A stretch of DNA of 64,000 bases. Origin: Lachnospiraceae bacterium (lineage in GTDB: Bacteria; Bacillota; Clostridia; Lachnospirales; Lachnospiraceae). The notes beneath the pieces are model-generated. The model saw only the letters and a program-made list of their open reading frames with translations. It ran no database searches and was not told where the DNA came from. The stretch lies in NCBI GenBank assembly GCA_028696165.1, contig JAQVHQ010000002.1, positions 1 through 64,000 of the forward strand, written 5' to 3'. Shown piece by piece: positions 46,809 to 56,281 of this stretch; position 1 is the stretch's first letter, and every line of letters begins with the position of its first letter. The position numbers and the translations under genes were made by a program.

Positions 46809-48986
46809 TTACTTTAATGGAAATTCCAGTGTTACCTTGAACAAATCTCCGTCCAGATATAGTTGGAATTTTCCTTTCTGCATAGTGGTCAGATTCTGAG
46901 CAATGCTTAATCCGAGTCCACTTCCTTCGGTATTTCTGGAAACGTCTCCCCGGATAAACCGCTCTGTCAATTCATCTGCTTCTATGTTCAGTGGAAATTC
47001 CGATATGTTTTTCACAGAAAAGCACATCTTCTGCTGTTCTTTCTTTAAATCCACATACACCCGGGTATTTGGCATCGCATACTTATACACATTCTGGAAG
47101 AGATTGGATACAACTCTCCACATTCTTCTCCCATCCGCCTCAATAATCACATGAGTATCTGGCTGGGTTGTAACTACCTGAAGATTCTTGCTCTCGAATT
47201 TCTCCTGAAACTCTCCAATCATCTGCATAAGCAGTTCCTTAAAATCCATTCTGTCCATAACCAGTGTAATATTGCCGCTGCTGATTTTTGATGCTTCCAC
47301 CAGATCTTCTGTAAGGTTCTTTAATCTCTGAGACTTTTGATCAAGGACATCTATATATCCCTTCACTTTTGGATCATTTATATCTTCTCTCTTTAATAAA
47401 TCTACATAATTAATAATAGAGGTCAACGGTGTCTTGATATCATGTGAAACATTTGTTATCAAATCCGTCTTCAGTCTTTCATCTTTCATGCTCTGTTCCA
47501 TAGCCTTGGATAGTCCGCCGCTGATATTATTGATTCCATCTGCCATCTCTTTGTTGTATCCCTGCATTTTGCTGGAATCCACCTGATAATTAATATCTCC
47601 GCCTGTGATGATTTGTAAACCTTTTGCCAATTCCATCCTGCTGACACTGTCCCGCAAAAGGAGGTATCCTACCGCGATATTCATAACAAGCCACATAAAT
47701 ACTCCAAGTCCCTGGAATGCCATCATCAGAACCACGCTCAATAACAGGTATAGTAGAAAGCCACCCAATACTCTAACTGCGACATTACCATGAGAATACG
47801 TATATTTACATATATGTTTCAGAATATGGCATAAGCTGTTGCTCCCCAGTGTTTTGGCTTTAATCCTCCTTACCAGGCTTAGATATGCACACAAAAATGC
47901 AACAGACAGTGCAACCAGAAACAGGATGCACAAAATCACATCTCCCAAATAATAGTTCCAAAAGAAACCGCTTCCCGTAGATATGGCACTGAAAATTAAT
48001 GTTATACCCAATACCACCCATACTATAGCGGCAATTTCAGTTGGTATCTTATCGATAGCATTCAATACTATCGTTTCTGTATCGTCTTTGTGTCCTGCCA
48101 GTACAGTCATATAGATTAGTGTTGACAGAAATCCAACAATTCCAAGAATTAGCCCCATTATATATAGTTTAGGAGATCCGAAAACACGCCCATACTCTTC
48201 TTCTGACTGTGCCATGTCGCTGATTGAGTCCGAAACAGGGAAATCCATATCTGCTACAACTTCAATAGTGTAATCATTACCTGTTTCTGTAATCTTCTTT
48301 GACGGATTCTCAGGCTCTTTTCCGTTATCATATACCACTTTCCCATTTTCATCTTTTGCCTGATATCTGATATTTGTATTTTTAGGGTCAAAAGCATAGG
48401 CATTAGAACTGTAATCTTCCAAAACTCTATTAATCGAATCCAGTGTCACATATAACGCTTTATAGCATGATGTCACTGCATAATCATTTTCTGATGCATA
48501 CTCTTCAACGCTCTTATATCCATCCGGTGCAAAATCTGTGCTCGCAGAAACATTTTCATATGAAATAGGTTTTCCCTGTTCTACATCATAATAGGCATCT
48601 TCATTCTCCAGTACATCATTATATATATCAGCATATTTCATCAATTCTTTCAAGGTATAGTTCATTCCCGTTTTAAACGAAGCCTCTCCATTGTAAAAAC
48701 TCTGTACCTTAAAAGCATCTATCTTTTTGCTGTAATCCAACTCCCCTTTTGTTTCAAGCAGGTCTTTCTGCCACACATAGTCCTGTATGTAGCCAGCCTG
48801 CGAATACAGCTGATTGGCTAAGCTATCTGATGAAGCGAAATCTTTATTCATTCCCATCGAAGCCCAGTCCCCATCCGCTCTCTCCAGCATGGCAGCGGTA
48901 AATAAAATGGACAATGCCATCATGACCGCAAAAATTATATTAAGGGCACACACGATTCCCTTTTTAATTGGTGAATATTTTTTCAT
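46809..48986 (-). CDS. Sensor histidine kinase
   Basis: This is the membrane sensor of a two-component system. An N-terminal TM (residues about 9-32) is followed by an extracytoplasmic region of roughly 230 residues, several more TMs between about 275 and 450, then the H-box NVSHDIKTPLTSIINYVD, N-box RVVSNLFQNVYKYA and G2-box GSGLGLSIAQNL. I chose the ATG at 48986, preceded by GAGAGGAG; the upstream TTG at 49001 overlaps that site. The start sits 11 nt after the response regulator stop. The signal is unknown. Confidence 0.93.
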   Translation of the reverse strand: MKKYSPIKKGIVCALNIIFAVMMALSILFTAAMLERADGDWASMGMNKDFASSDSLANQLYSQAGYIQDYVWQKDLLETKGELDYSKKIDAFKVQSFYNGEASFKTGMNYTLKELMKYADIYNDVLENEDAYYDVEQGKPISYENVSASTDFAPDGYKSVEEYASENDYAVTSCYKALYVTLDSINRVLEDYSSNAYAFDPKNTNIRYQAKDENGKVVYDNGKEPENPSKKITETGNDYTIEVVADMDFPVSDSISDMAQSEEEYGRVFGSPKLYIMGLILGIVGFLSTLIYMTVLAGHKDDTETIVLNAIDKIPTEIAAIVWVVLGITLIFSAISTGSGFFWNYYLGDVILCILFLVALSVAFLCAYLSLVRRIKAKTLGSNSLCHILKHICKYTYSHGNVAVRVLGGFLLYLLLSVVLMMAFQGLGVFMWLVMNIAVGYLLLRDSVSRMELAKGLQIITGGDINYQVDSSKMQGYNKEMADGINNISGGLSKAMEQSMKDERLKTDLITNVSHDIKTPLTSIINYVDLLKREDINDPKVKGYIDVLDQKSQRLKNLTEDLVEASKISSGNITLVMDRMDFKELLMQMIGEFQEKFESKNLQVVTTQPDTHVIIEADGRRMWRVVSNLFQNVYKYAMPNTRVYVDLKKEQQKMCFSVKNISEFPLNIEADELTERFIRGDVSRNTEGSGLGLSIAQNLTTMQKGKFQLYLDGDLFKVTLEFPLK

Positions 48987-48997
48987 AGGATCTCCTC

Positions 48998-49693
48998 TCA
49001 AGATTCTTTTTCAATCTTATACCCAACTCCCCAGACCACCTTCAGATAACGTGGTTCTTTTGGATTGATCTCGATTTTCTCTCTAATATGGCGAATATGT
49101 ACAGCCACAGTATTTTCAGCACTATACGCTTCCTCTTTCCAGATTTTTTCATAAATCTGGTTAATAGAAAACACCTGTCCGGGATTTTTCATAAGAAGCA
49201 ATAATATATTATATTCAATGGGTGTCAGTCGGACATCTTCCCCGTCCACCAGTACTCTCTTCTCATCATCCTCTACGCGAAGACCGCCGATTGTATATAC
49301 ATTCTGGCTGGTATCCGGCGCATTGCCAAGTTTGGTGTAGCGTCTTAACTGCGACTTTACTCTAGCCACTAACTCCAGTGGATTAAACGGCTTTGTCACA
49401 TAATCATCTGCCCCTATGTTCAGTCCAAGAATCTTATCTGCATCTTCTGATTTTGCAGACAGGATAATAATCGGGATACTGCTCTCCTCACGGATTTTAA
49501 GTGTTGCGCGGATACCATCCAGTCTTGGCATCATAATATCAATTAACAGCAGCTGGATATCTTCCTTTTTCAGAATTTCTACAGCTTGAAAACCATCGTA
49601 GGCCTTTCGTACCTCGTAGCCCTCATTTATCAAATAAATTTCTATCGCATCTACTATTTCCTTATCATCATCACATACTAATATCTTTGTCAT
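48998..49693 (-). CDS. OmpR-family response regulator
   Basis: The receiver domain contains the acidic pocket DDDKE, phospho-acceptor D in LLLIDIMMPRLDG near residue 52 and the conserved K of KPFNPLELV. The C-terminal winged helix (LTPIEYNILLLLMKNPGQV through HIRHIREKIE) binds DNA. Length is about 231. I chose the ATG at 49693, with AGGTGA upstream; a GTG three codons earlier is also possible. A 17-bp palindrome 26 nt upstream may be its own binding site. Confidence 0.93.
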   Translation of the reverse strand: MTKILVCDDDKEIVDAIEIYLINEGYEVRKAYDGFQAVEILKKEDIQLLLIDIMMPRLDGIRATLKIREESSIPIIILSAKSEDADKILGLNIGADDYVTKPFNPLELVARVKSQLRRYTKLGNAPDTSQNVYTIGGLRVEDDEKRVLVDGEDVRLTPIEYNILLLLMKNPGQVFSINQIYEKIWKEEAYSAENTVAVHIRHIREKIEINPKEPRYLKVVWGVGYKIEKES

Positions 49694-49718
49694 ATCTCTC
49701 ACCTCTCCCCTGTATTAT

Positions 49719-49735
49719 CGGATACCAGTTATCCG
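49719..49735. promoter_or_regulatory. Palindrome upstream of the response regulator
   Basis: CGGATA (49719-49724) and TATCCG (49730-49735) form a perfect inverted repeat with a 5-nt centre in the leader of the response regulator gene. It is a candidate operator. OmpR-type proteins more often use direct repeats, so another regulator is possible. Confidence 0.4.
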
Positions 49736-49967
49736 ACAATCTTATTATAAATACTCTTCGTTGAAATTACTATACCAATACATTTTTAATTAAAAAGTGG
49801 GTAATTTCTTAGGAAATTATGAAGATATTCCAAGAAAGACCTATTGTTTTGCACAGGAAATCATGCTATCATTTATAAACTAATGAATTTTCAGAGGTTC
49901 ATGAACTGACAGTGATTCATGGACTCACAAAATTTGATGGACATACAGACAAGGAGGGCTTCATCAT

Positions 49968-50234
49968 ATGTTTCGCTTATGGGGAAAGATTATGAAAGAC
50001 AATCATTTGATAAAAGATACCGTCTTTTGTGATGAGAGTGACGATACGAGGACGCACAAGGTATTTAATGGGTTAGAATCCATGTGTTATGAATTTGATC
50101 TGGGAAAGCCTATCTGGCTTGAGAATACTATTACAGATTTTAAAAAACATGCGAAAACTCGTTTTTATCAGGATAATTTTATTGAACAGATAGATTTTGA
50201 TTTTTTGGAGTTGGAAGTCATCGAAGAAGGTTGA
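49968..50234 (+). CDS. Small hypothetical protein, acidic
   Basis: This 88-residue soluble protein has a conserved-looking centre (KVFNGLESMCYEFDLGKPIWL) and an acidic C-terminus (DFDFLELEVIEEG). AGGAGG lies 10 nt before the ATG; an internal ATG nine codons later has AAAG upstream. TTGCAC and TTTATA around 49855-49880 may be a promoter. The pattern is like small Lachnospiraceae proteins of unknown function; I do not name it. Confidence 0.65.
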   Translation: MFRLWGKIMKDNHLIKDTVFCDESDDTRTHKVFNGLESMCYEFDLGKPIWLENTITDFKKHAKTRFYQDNFIEQIDFDFLELEVIEEG

Positions 50235-50296
50235 CATAACACTGTAATAAACCAGGTAGTGTATGAAAAAAGGTGATAATACCAGGAGGTATAGAT

Positions 50297-50473
50297 ATGG
50301 AATTTTTAAATTGTGATTATATTGTTAAAATCATAGATGGAGATTACGCTCATCTTGAGCGGGTTGATGAACCGGAAGCGGAATTGAAATTAGTGGCACG
50401 TGCTTTGCTGCCAGCAGAAATCATGGAGGGGAGCAGGCTTCATTATGAGATGCTGCAGTATGAACTGATTTAG
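50297..50473 (+). CDS. Small DUF3006-like protein
   Basis: This 58-residue protein has the pattern IDGDYAHLERVDEPEAE...ARALLPAEIMEGSRL, similar to DUF3006-type small proteins, whose function is unknown. AGGAGG precedes the ATG at a normal distance; an upstream GTG frame is less likely. It follows the 88-residue gene by 62 nt in the same direction and may be co-transcribed. Family match is by eye. Confidence 0.55.
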   Translation: MEFLNCDYIVKIIDGDYAHLERVDEPEAELKLVARALLPAEIMEGSRLHYEMLQYELI

Positions 50474-50510
50474 ATGAGTAGCTTTCGGACAAGCAATAAG
50501 TATCGGTGAA

Positions 50511-50590
50511 AAGAACTCGATGGCAGGCAAAAACGGAAACGCCCTGACAGAAACCGTCATTTTTCACCTGCCCCCAAGTTCTCTTCGCCG
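50511..50590. repeat. Third copy of the GGCAGG dispersed repeat
   Basis: It contains GGCAGGCAAAAAC, GCCCTGACAGAAA and CACCTGCCCCC, like the copies at 25385 and 37658. GAACT and GGCAGG pair with CCTGCC and AAGTTC to form a hairpin. Part of it is translated as the last codons of the AraC gene. Confidence 0.75.
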
Positions 50591-51846
50591 GTCTGTTTTG
50601 GATTCCATTTGACCGGATGCTGATATTCTGCATTCTTATATTGATTTCTATATTGCTGTGGAGTCATGGAGGTGATTCTTTTAAAGACCCTTCCAAAATA
50701 ACTCTGCGAACAAAATCCCACATAATCACTGATTTCAATAAGACTTGTGCTGGAATATTTCAAAAGATTTTTCGCACGCTCTACCCGTACCTGATTCAGA
50801 TATTCTTTTAAAGTCATGTTTTCCCGTTCAGCAAACAGATGGGACAGATACGTTTCATTGATTCCTATGTATTCGGACAACTCTGTCAGTGAAATCTTCT
50901 CTTTATATCGGTTGTGAATATACGCTTTGCATTGTTCCACATAATTGGAATAGATTCTCTTGTTCCGCTTTTCCTTTGCCAATCGGGTAAATTCCATGGA
51001 CGATTCTCTCATCAATGCATTGTAGGCCTGGACACTATGAATTCTGTCCAGACGGTTGATATAGATATCACTGGTTTCATAAGCTTCTGACGGTTCCACG
51101 CCCCCTTCAATTACCGCGCGTGAGGACAATGTAATCATACAGATTGCCAGATTGTGATAATGATTTACTGCATTTTTTGACAATTTTCCGGTGGTGGATA
51201 TCAGTGCGTCTAACTCCTTGTTCACCGCGTCCATATTCCCCTGACGAATAGCATCTAAGAAACGCCTCTCTTCATCATAGGTATGGTGATATTCTTCACG
51301 ATTATAATTCTCCGTTCTTTTCATCCCTTTAGCAGCCATCATATCCGTGGGCATATCCATGGTTATCGCATTTTGTTCCAGAATTTCACCTATCGAAAGT
51401 GCTTTTGAAACAGCAATTTCGTATGCCATCCCTGTGAAATTCACAAAATAATTAAAGTCCCGCCTTGGTATCCCCACATAATACTTCTCTGGAATTCTAT
51501 ATTTCCGGCAAAAAGCATGCACCATCTCATAACCAGGTTCTCCTATCTCCACCGGTCCCATAAGAAGAAAGTAGCTGTCATTCACCGCTATCGCAGCAAA
51601 ACAGATACACTGTTCTTCTACCAGAATATAAGGTGCCGCCTTCCCAACTGCCTGTGACACCAGCCATTCCGTAAGCTTCTTATTCTCCGCAAATGCTTTC
51701 GGATGAATCAGCTCATTAAAGTAAGAATAACTTCCGTCCACACGGTCATAGCCACATATGGAGATTGTAGCAAGCGCGCTGATACCTTTTAACAAATATT
51801 TTATTTTATCTATGGCAGTCTCATCTGTATAGTTCACTATTTTCAC
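50557..51846 (-). CDS. AraC-family transcriptional regulator
   Basis: This 429-residue regulator has a large N-terminal sensing half (about 1-310) and a C-terminal AraC double helix-turn-helix (ISLTELSEYIGINETYLSHLF and SLIEISDYVGFCSQSYFGRVFK). The conserved tail TSMTPQQYRNQY is followed by a C-terminal extension. The final QTGEENLGAGEK is encoded inside a dispersed GGCAGG repeat and probably is not part of the ancestral protein. It lies 19 nt upstream of nothing else on its strand; the membrane protein gene precedes it. It may regulate the rhamnosidase locus. Confidence 0.9.
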   Translation of the reverse strand: MKIVNYTDETAIDKIKYLLKGISALATISICGYDRVDGSYSYFNELIHPKAFAENKKLTEWLVSQAVGKAAPYILVEEQCICFAAIAVNDSYFLLMGPVEIGEPGYEMVHAFCRKYRIPEKYYVGIPRRDFNYFVNFTGMAYEIAVSKALSIGEILEQNAITMDMPTDMMAAKGMKRTENYNREEYHHTYDEERRFLDAIRQGNMDAVNKELDALISTTGKLSKNAVNHYHNLAICMITLSSRAVIEGGVEPSEAYETSDIYINRLDRIHSVQAYNALMRESSMEFTRLAKEKRNKRIYSNYVEQCKAYIHNRYKEKISLTELSEYIGINETYLSHLFAERENMTLKEYLNQVRVERAKNLLKYSSTSLIEISDYVGFCSQSYFGRVFKRITSMTPQQYRNQYKNAEYQHPVKWNPKQTGEENLGAGEK

Positions 51847-51865
51847 CTTTTCATCAATCTGGTAA

Positions 51866-52759
51866 TCATTCCTTTGGTTTCTCTTCCTGCGTAATCAATT
51901 GTATCGAATTCTTATCCCTTACCTGCTGCAGATAATCCTTATCCGCATCCTTTTTTCGCGGAATAAATTTTCCTGCAACTCTACCCCGGCCTTTATTTTT
52001 CAAATATACAAATCCCAACACAGAAAATATAGCTGCACCGATAAAATTCACAAATAAATCTTTCATCGTATCTAACAAACCTATATCCAGATAGCCTCCC
52101 AGCCCAAGATTTTGCCCGTCCACAATCACATCACTGATATCCTTAATAGAAACGGGTGTGTTTCTGCCCGCAGGGTCCAACATAACGCTGGTAATAGTAT
52201 GAATTATAGTATCCTTTTGCATATCCAAACGAAAAACAGTATCCATAAAGCATTCAAAGAACTCCCACAGGACACCAATTGTCATAGAAAAGCTAAATGC
52301 GACAATCACAATAAACACTGGAGATAAGGTAAAATTAAGATTCTCATTGTCATTAAGCAGCACAACAAGTGAGAATCCCACTGCTGCCGCAAGAAATCCA
52401 TTTAATGTATGCAGAATCGTATCCCATCCCGGAATGATAATATAAAATGCATTAATCTCTCCCAAAATCTCAGCCGAAAAAGCAAAGAGCATAATTACAA
52501 TTTCCAAAGTCTTTGGAAGCTCAATTCGAAAACGCACCTGAATCACACTGGGTGCTATCAGCAGCATCAACGTAAGTATACACAAGAAAAACCCTTCATA
52601 ATTTCCCAGGAAAAACTGTCTTATCATGGTAAGAATTACCATCACCCGCAGAACTGTATAAACTATAAAACTGCTTTTGTGTTCTGCAAGCTCCATCTTG
52701 ACTGCTTCCTTAAATTCCTGCCTGTATAACCGTCGTTCCTTCTTTGTTGTCTTTCCCAT
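51866..52759 (-). CDS. Integral membrane protein (DUF2238-like)
   Basis: This protein has about six transmembrane helices, with the conserved-looking WDTILHTLNGFLAAAVGFSL and SMTIGVLWEFFECFMD, similar to the YjdF/DUF2238 family. The N- and C-termini are highly charged and cytoplasmic. I chose the ATG at 52759 with GGAG 7 nt upstream; a GTG six codons earlier is the alternative. Length is about 297. It lies 20 nt upstream of the AraC gene. Function unknown. Confidence 0.75.
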   Translation of the reverse strand: MGKTTKKERRLYRQEFKEAVKMELAEHKSSFIVYTVLRVMVILTMIRQFFLGNYEGFFLCILTLMLLIAPSVIQVRFRIELPKTLEIVIMLFAFSAEILGEINAFYIIIPGWDTILHTLNGFLAAAVGFSLVVLLNDNENLNFTLSPVFIVIVAFSFSMTIGVLWEFFECFMDTVFRLDMQKDTIIHTITSVMLDPAGRNTPVSIKDISDVIVDGQNLGLGGYLDIGLLDTMKDLFVNFIGAAIFSVLGFVYLKNKGRGRVAGKFIPRKKDADKDYLQQVRDKNSIQLITQEEKPKE

Positions 52760-52886
52760 ACCAATTCTCCGCTCCACTAATTCCTAATCTATCCCATATT
52801 ATACCCGATTCAAACAGGAGAAACAACCTTCCTTCTTTTGACTGTTTTACGATATCTGCCCATGTTTTTACATATATATTGCATAA

Positions 52887-52915
52887 AAAGACCCGACTGT
52901 TTAAGTCGGATCTTT
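52887..52915 (-). terminator. Terminator of the rhamnosidase-like gene
   Basis: CCGACT and AGTCGG, extended by AAAGA/TCTTT with one mismatch, form a stem 52887-52898 with 52904-52915. On the minus strand it ends in CTTTTTA. It lies 6 nt past the stop at 52921. Confidence 0.75.
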
Positions 52916-52920
52916 CACAT

Positions 52921-54489
52921 TTATTTGAAATATTTTCTAAGCAGATACGTAGGCGTACAGCTCCATGCGTGACAATAGCTGTTGACAATACTTGAACCAT
53001 ACGGGGATTCACCCGGGTTCTTTGGATTGTATAATTCCCAGAATGTATCTGCACCTTCCCGAATCATACCGCCCCAATAGTACTTCATATAATCCATAGC
53101 CTTCTCTTTTTCATCGCACAAAATCAGTGCCTCTACAAAATGATGATTCATATAAGGACTGACCATACCTTTTTCCGGATCAAGATCGATGATATGATTC
53201 AGCAATTTCTTATTTTCTTCTTTGTTAAAAATATCAGCCAATATCATCCACACCTGGGACGCATAGGATATCTGTTTTTGAGAACCGCTGACAAATAATT
53301 CCTGCTTCTCGTCCCACAGCCACTTCTTTGCAGCATCCTGCTTTTCTGTAATCTGTCCTGTAAGCCATGCTTCATTCTCATCATCCCCGAGAACCTTAGC
53401 CAGCTCCAAGCCACGCTTTACACAATAAAGATAGACTGCCTGCGCACTGGCCTGCTTGTCCAGACCCTCTGTCCAATCGATAAAGCAGGTGAATCCTTCC
53501 GGAATTACCACAAGCATCTTCTCATCAAAATACTCATTGGCAAGTTCTATCTGGCGCAATGCACTTGGCCATAAATCTTTTACGGTATCCATATCTTTTG
53601 TTTCTATATAATAATCATACAAGCTTGCCACAAAAAACAGTGAATAATCAAACAGGAATGTATCATCCACGATATACTCCGGTTCAATAAACAGGCAGGC
53701 ACCTATCTTACCATCATCTCTGGTCAGACCTGCAAATAAATACAGACATCTTTTCACCAGATCATAATTTTTAAAGGTCTCGTAATTAGCCAGAGCCTGA
53801 AGGCGAAGATCCCCCAGCCACAGACGACGGTCACGTTTCGGACCATCCTCAAATACCGACTGCATACAGTTTTGTAATGTGCGAAGACTTGCCGCATCAA
53901 GCTGCTTTATCATCTCATCTTCTGTAGCATAAGGCTCGACCTTGTCCATATCTACAGCCGAAACTGACTTACAGGTAACTTCCTCTACCACCAGCTGCCA
54001 TTTCATAGAAGTATCGATTGTGGTGATTTCCAGATAACGAAATGCATATCGTCTCGGCAGAACAATCGTCGCTGGAAGCACATCCACATGCATAAACTCT
54101 TCCTGAATCCATCCACGGCTAATCCATCCATTATAATCCTCCGAGTTCTCCGTCAATTCTCTGGCTATTTCTCCGAATTTTAATTTAAAGAAAGCAGGAG
54201 CATCCTGAGGGCTTCCCACAGATTTTAGACGCAGTGTCACATAGCCCACCTGGTGATGTCCAAAATCAAGACATACTCGATCGCCCTTTTTCATTTCGAT
54301 TTCAGAGAGTTCATTTATTGGTCGTTCCCTGGTAATGACCGGATTCTTATCCTGATCTAATTCGATCGTCACAATTTTCTCTGGCCTCACTGTCTTTTCC
54401 AATAAATCCGGTTCGCATTCCCGGGCAATTTTTACAAATGCATCGTTCGTTATTCTCTTCATGTCTAAATCAATACTTACTTCCGGCAT
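52921..54489 (-). CDS. Alpha-L-rhamnosidase-like enzyme (GH78)
   Basis: This is a six-hairpin glycosidase resembling GH78 rhamnosidases. The catalytic-region motif DGPKRDRRLWLGDLRLQA is near residue 215 (family consensus DCPTRERAGWLGD). The C-terminal WGGMIREGADTFWELY matches the second acid region. There is no signal peptide, so it acts on imported substrates. At 522 residues it lacks the extra N-terminal modules of many GH78 enzymes. I chose the ATG at 54489 with AGGAGG 6 nt upstream. AraC and membrane genes lie downstream on the same strand. Substrate specificity is inferred from family only. Confidence 0.82.
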   Translation of the reverse strand: MPEVSIDLDMKRITNDAFVKIARECEPDLLEKTVRPEKIVTIELDQDKNPVITRERPINELSEIEMKKGDRVCLDFGHHQVGYVTLRLKSVGSPQDAPAFFKLKFGEIARELTENSEDYNGWISRGWIQEEFMHVDVLPATIVLPRRYAFRYLEITTIDTSMKWQLVVEEVTCKSVSAVDMDKVEPYATEDEMIKQLDAASLRTLQNCMQSVFEDGPKRDRRLWLGDLRLQALANYETFKNYDLVKRCLYLFAGLTRDDGKIGACLFIEPEYIVDDTFLFDYSLFFVASLYDYYIETKDMDTVKDLWPSALRQIELANEYFDEKMLVVIPEGFTCFIDWTEGLDKQASAQAVYLYCVKRGLELAKVLGDDENEAWLTGQITEKQDAAKKWLWDEKQELFVSGSQKQISYASQVWMILADIFNKEENKKLLNHIIDLDPEKGMVSPYMNHHFVEALILCDEKEKAMDYMKYYWGGMIREGADTFWELYNPKNPGESPYGSSIVNSYCHAWSCTPTYLLRKYFK

Positions 54490-54609
54490 AATTATCCTCC
54501 TGTTCACTGCTTGCTTCTGTTATCTTTTGTATATAGATTATAAAAGATTTTTCATACATTTTCCATGGATAATTGAATCCATTCTTTCCGATTTATTGCC
54601 TTTGATTCA

Positions 54610-55173
54610 TCACGTCATATACTCATGAATCACTTCCCGCATAATTCCCTCTTCCTCTTTTGTCAGGTATTTGGAATAACTGGTAGTCTCCGGTTGATTT
54701 TCTTTTATCTTTTTAATCACCTGTTCCACCACCTCTTTTTTAGGATCCTCTTCCTTTTTTAGAGAAATAATTTTAGGCGGCCGCTCCGGTCTGGTTCTAG
54801 CTGGTTTTTCTGTCATCTGTTTCATAAGGAATTCACCTAGCACTTGCTCTCGCGATGCCATTCCAAGAAACAGTCTGCCAAGATAAATTGCAAGCAATAG
54901 CCCGCCTCCCACTTTCAGATACTGGTAAATAGTTTCCCTTGAATATTTGTAATAATATGCAGTGAAGACTGCCAGTGTGGTTACGCCCACACATAGCAGT
55001 CCTCCTGTCATGGCAATCATCTTCTGTTTATTCATAGCCCAGTCCATCTTTGTCCAACTGCGCCAGTTTTTCATCCAAAATCGCTTCTCCACTATCATCG
55101 CCAGAAAACTCACCACTCCGATACCCACCAAAGCGTACAGCAATACTTTCCATTCCATCCACGTGTGCAGCAT
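54610..55173 (-). CDS. Small membrane protein with charged C-terminus
   Basis: The family is not recognised. From the chosen start the protein (187 residues) has three transmembrane segments (about 8-27, 52-74 and 84-103) and a soluble, highly charged tail rich in Lys/Glu/Pro (RPERPPKIISLKKEEDPKKE). I chose the ATG at 55173 with GGGGG upstream; the frame extends 21 codons further without a ribosome binding site. It lies 120 nt upstream of the rhamnosidase gene start. Confidence 0.65.
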   Translation of the reverse strand: MLHTWMEWKVLLYALVGIGVVSFLAMIVEKRFWMKNWRSWTKMDWAMNKQKMIAMTGGLLCVGVTTLAVFTAYYYKYSRETIYQYLKVGGGLLLAIYLGRLFLGMASREQVLGEFLMKQMTEKPARTRPERPPKIISLKKEEDPKKEVVEQVIKKIKENQPETTSYSKYLTKEEEGIMREVIHEYMT

Positions 55174-55331
55174 ATCAATTACCCCCTTTATTTTGAATGA
55201 GGTCATTATAGCGCACTTAATTGTCAATGGAAACATAAATCGTTCGTCAAATTCTCTGTTAAATATAGTTTACATAACATAAATCGATTTTTCTTAATAT
55301 AGGTTCCTTTGATTGCACTCTCTTGCTTTAA

Positions 55332-55433
55332 CTTCATCATATTCTGAATCAACTCTACATCAATTTCATCTGGAACCCATCATTTCTCGAGTCAATTTCA
55401 CATAGATTCCATCATACCCTGAATCAATTTCAC
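55332..55433. repeat. Three degenerate copies of the mtnN 3' end
   Basis: Units 55332-55367, 55368-55401 and 55402-55433 (36, 34 and 32 bp) each read, on the minus strand, GAAATTGA then an ATGATG with variants between. The last includes the final codons and stop of the nucleosidase gene. They look like tandem duplications of its 3' end. Confidence 0.65.
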
Positions 55434-56096
55434 ACTATTTTCAATTGCCATCTTCTCAAATGCCGGATAATCCATATTCGCACTGTGATCTGCTTTATCC
55501 GAAATAGCTCTGATAATTACAAAAGGAATCTGATTCAAGTATGCCGCCTGCCCTATCGCAGCCCCTTCCATCTCTGTGCAGTAGCCTGCGAAATCACTGA
55601 CAATTTGGTATTTACGCTCATCATCTGCGATAAATTGATCACCGCTGACCACACGTCCTTCAAATACCTGAACCCCCGGATTTACTTCTCCGCTGATAAC
55701 CTTAGCAATTTTTCTCAAGTGCTCGTCACCCTCAAAAGCCAGACACTCCATTCTCGGAATCTGTCCCTTAGGATACCCGAACTCTACTGCATTCATATCA
55801 TGATGAAGTACGTCTGTAGAGATAACTATATCACCGATATTAATTTCATTTCTTAAAGAACCTGCAATTCCAGTATTAATAATAGCTTCAACTTCAAATA
55901 TATCAATTAGAATCTGTGTACAGACAGCAGCATTTACTTTACCTACCCCTGAACGTACTACTACCACGTCTTTTCCATTTAAAGTTCCTTCGTAGAAATC
56001 CATACTTGCCTTCTGGGTAATCTTGATATTACTCATATTTTCCTTAATCTTAGCAACTTCCTCATCCATGGCACCAATAATACCTATATGTCCCAT
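55398..56096 (-). CDS. mtnN: 5'-methylthioadenosine/S-adenosylhomocysteine nucleosidase
   Basis: This enzyme cleaves adenine from MTA and SAH in the methionine salvage and activated-methyl cycles. Diagnostic segments are GIIGAMDEEV at the start, VVRSGVGKVNAA, NTGIAGSL and the catalytic TEMEGAAIGQAAYL near residue 173, with the active aspartate in ISDKAD near 197. Length is 232. GGGAGG precedes the ATG. Its end is duplicated downstream. Confidence 0.96.
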   Translation of the reverse strand: MGHIGIIGAMDEEVAKIKENMSNIKITQKASMDFYEGTLNGKDVVVVRSGVGKVNAAVCTQILIDIFEVEAIINTGIAGSLRNEINIGDIVISTDVLHHDMNAVEFGYPKGQIPRMECLAFEGDEHLRKIAKVISGEVNPGVQVFEGRVVSGDQFIADDERKYQIVSDFAGYCTEMEGAAIGQAAYLNQIPFVIIRAISDKADHSANMDYPAFEKMAIENSVKLIQGMMESM

Positions 56097-56281
56097 CTGT
56101 AGTCCTCCCGTTTCCTATCCCTTTTCGTCATTTGGAAATAATTCCAATAACTCAAGTATACCAAAATAGTTCATAATATGGTATCTTTTTTTATTTTTTG
56201 GTTTACCTTTTTATCACCTGCTTTAATTACAGATAATATAAAAACAACAGAATAATCTGTAACGCAGTATTCCAGACCACA

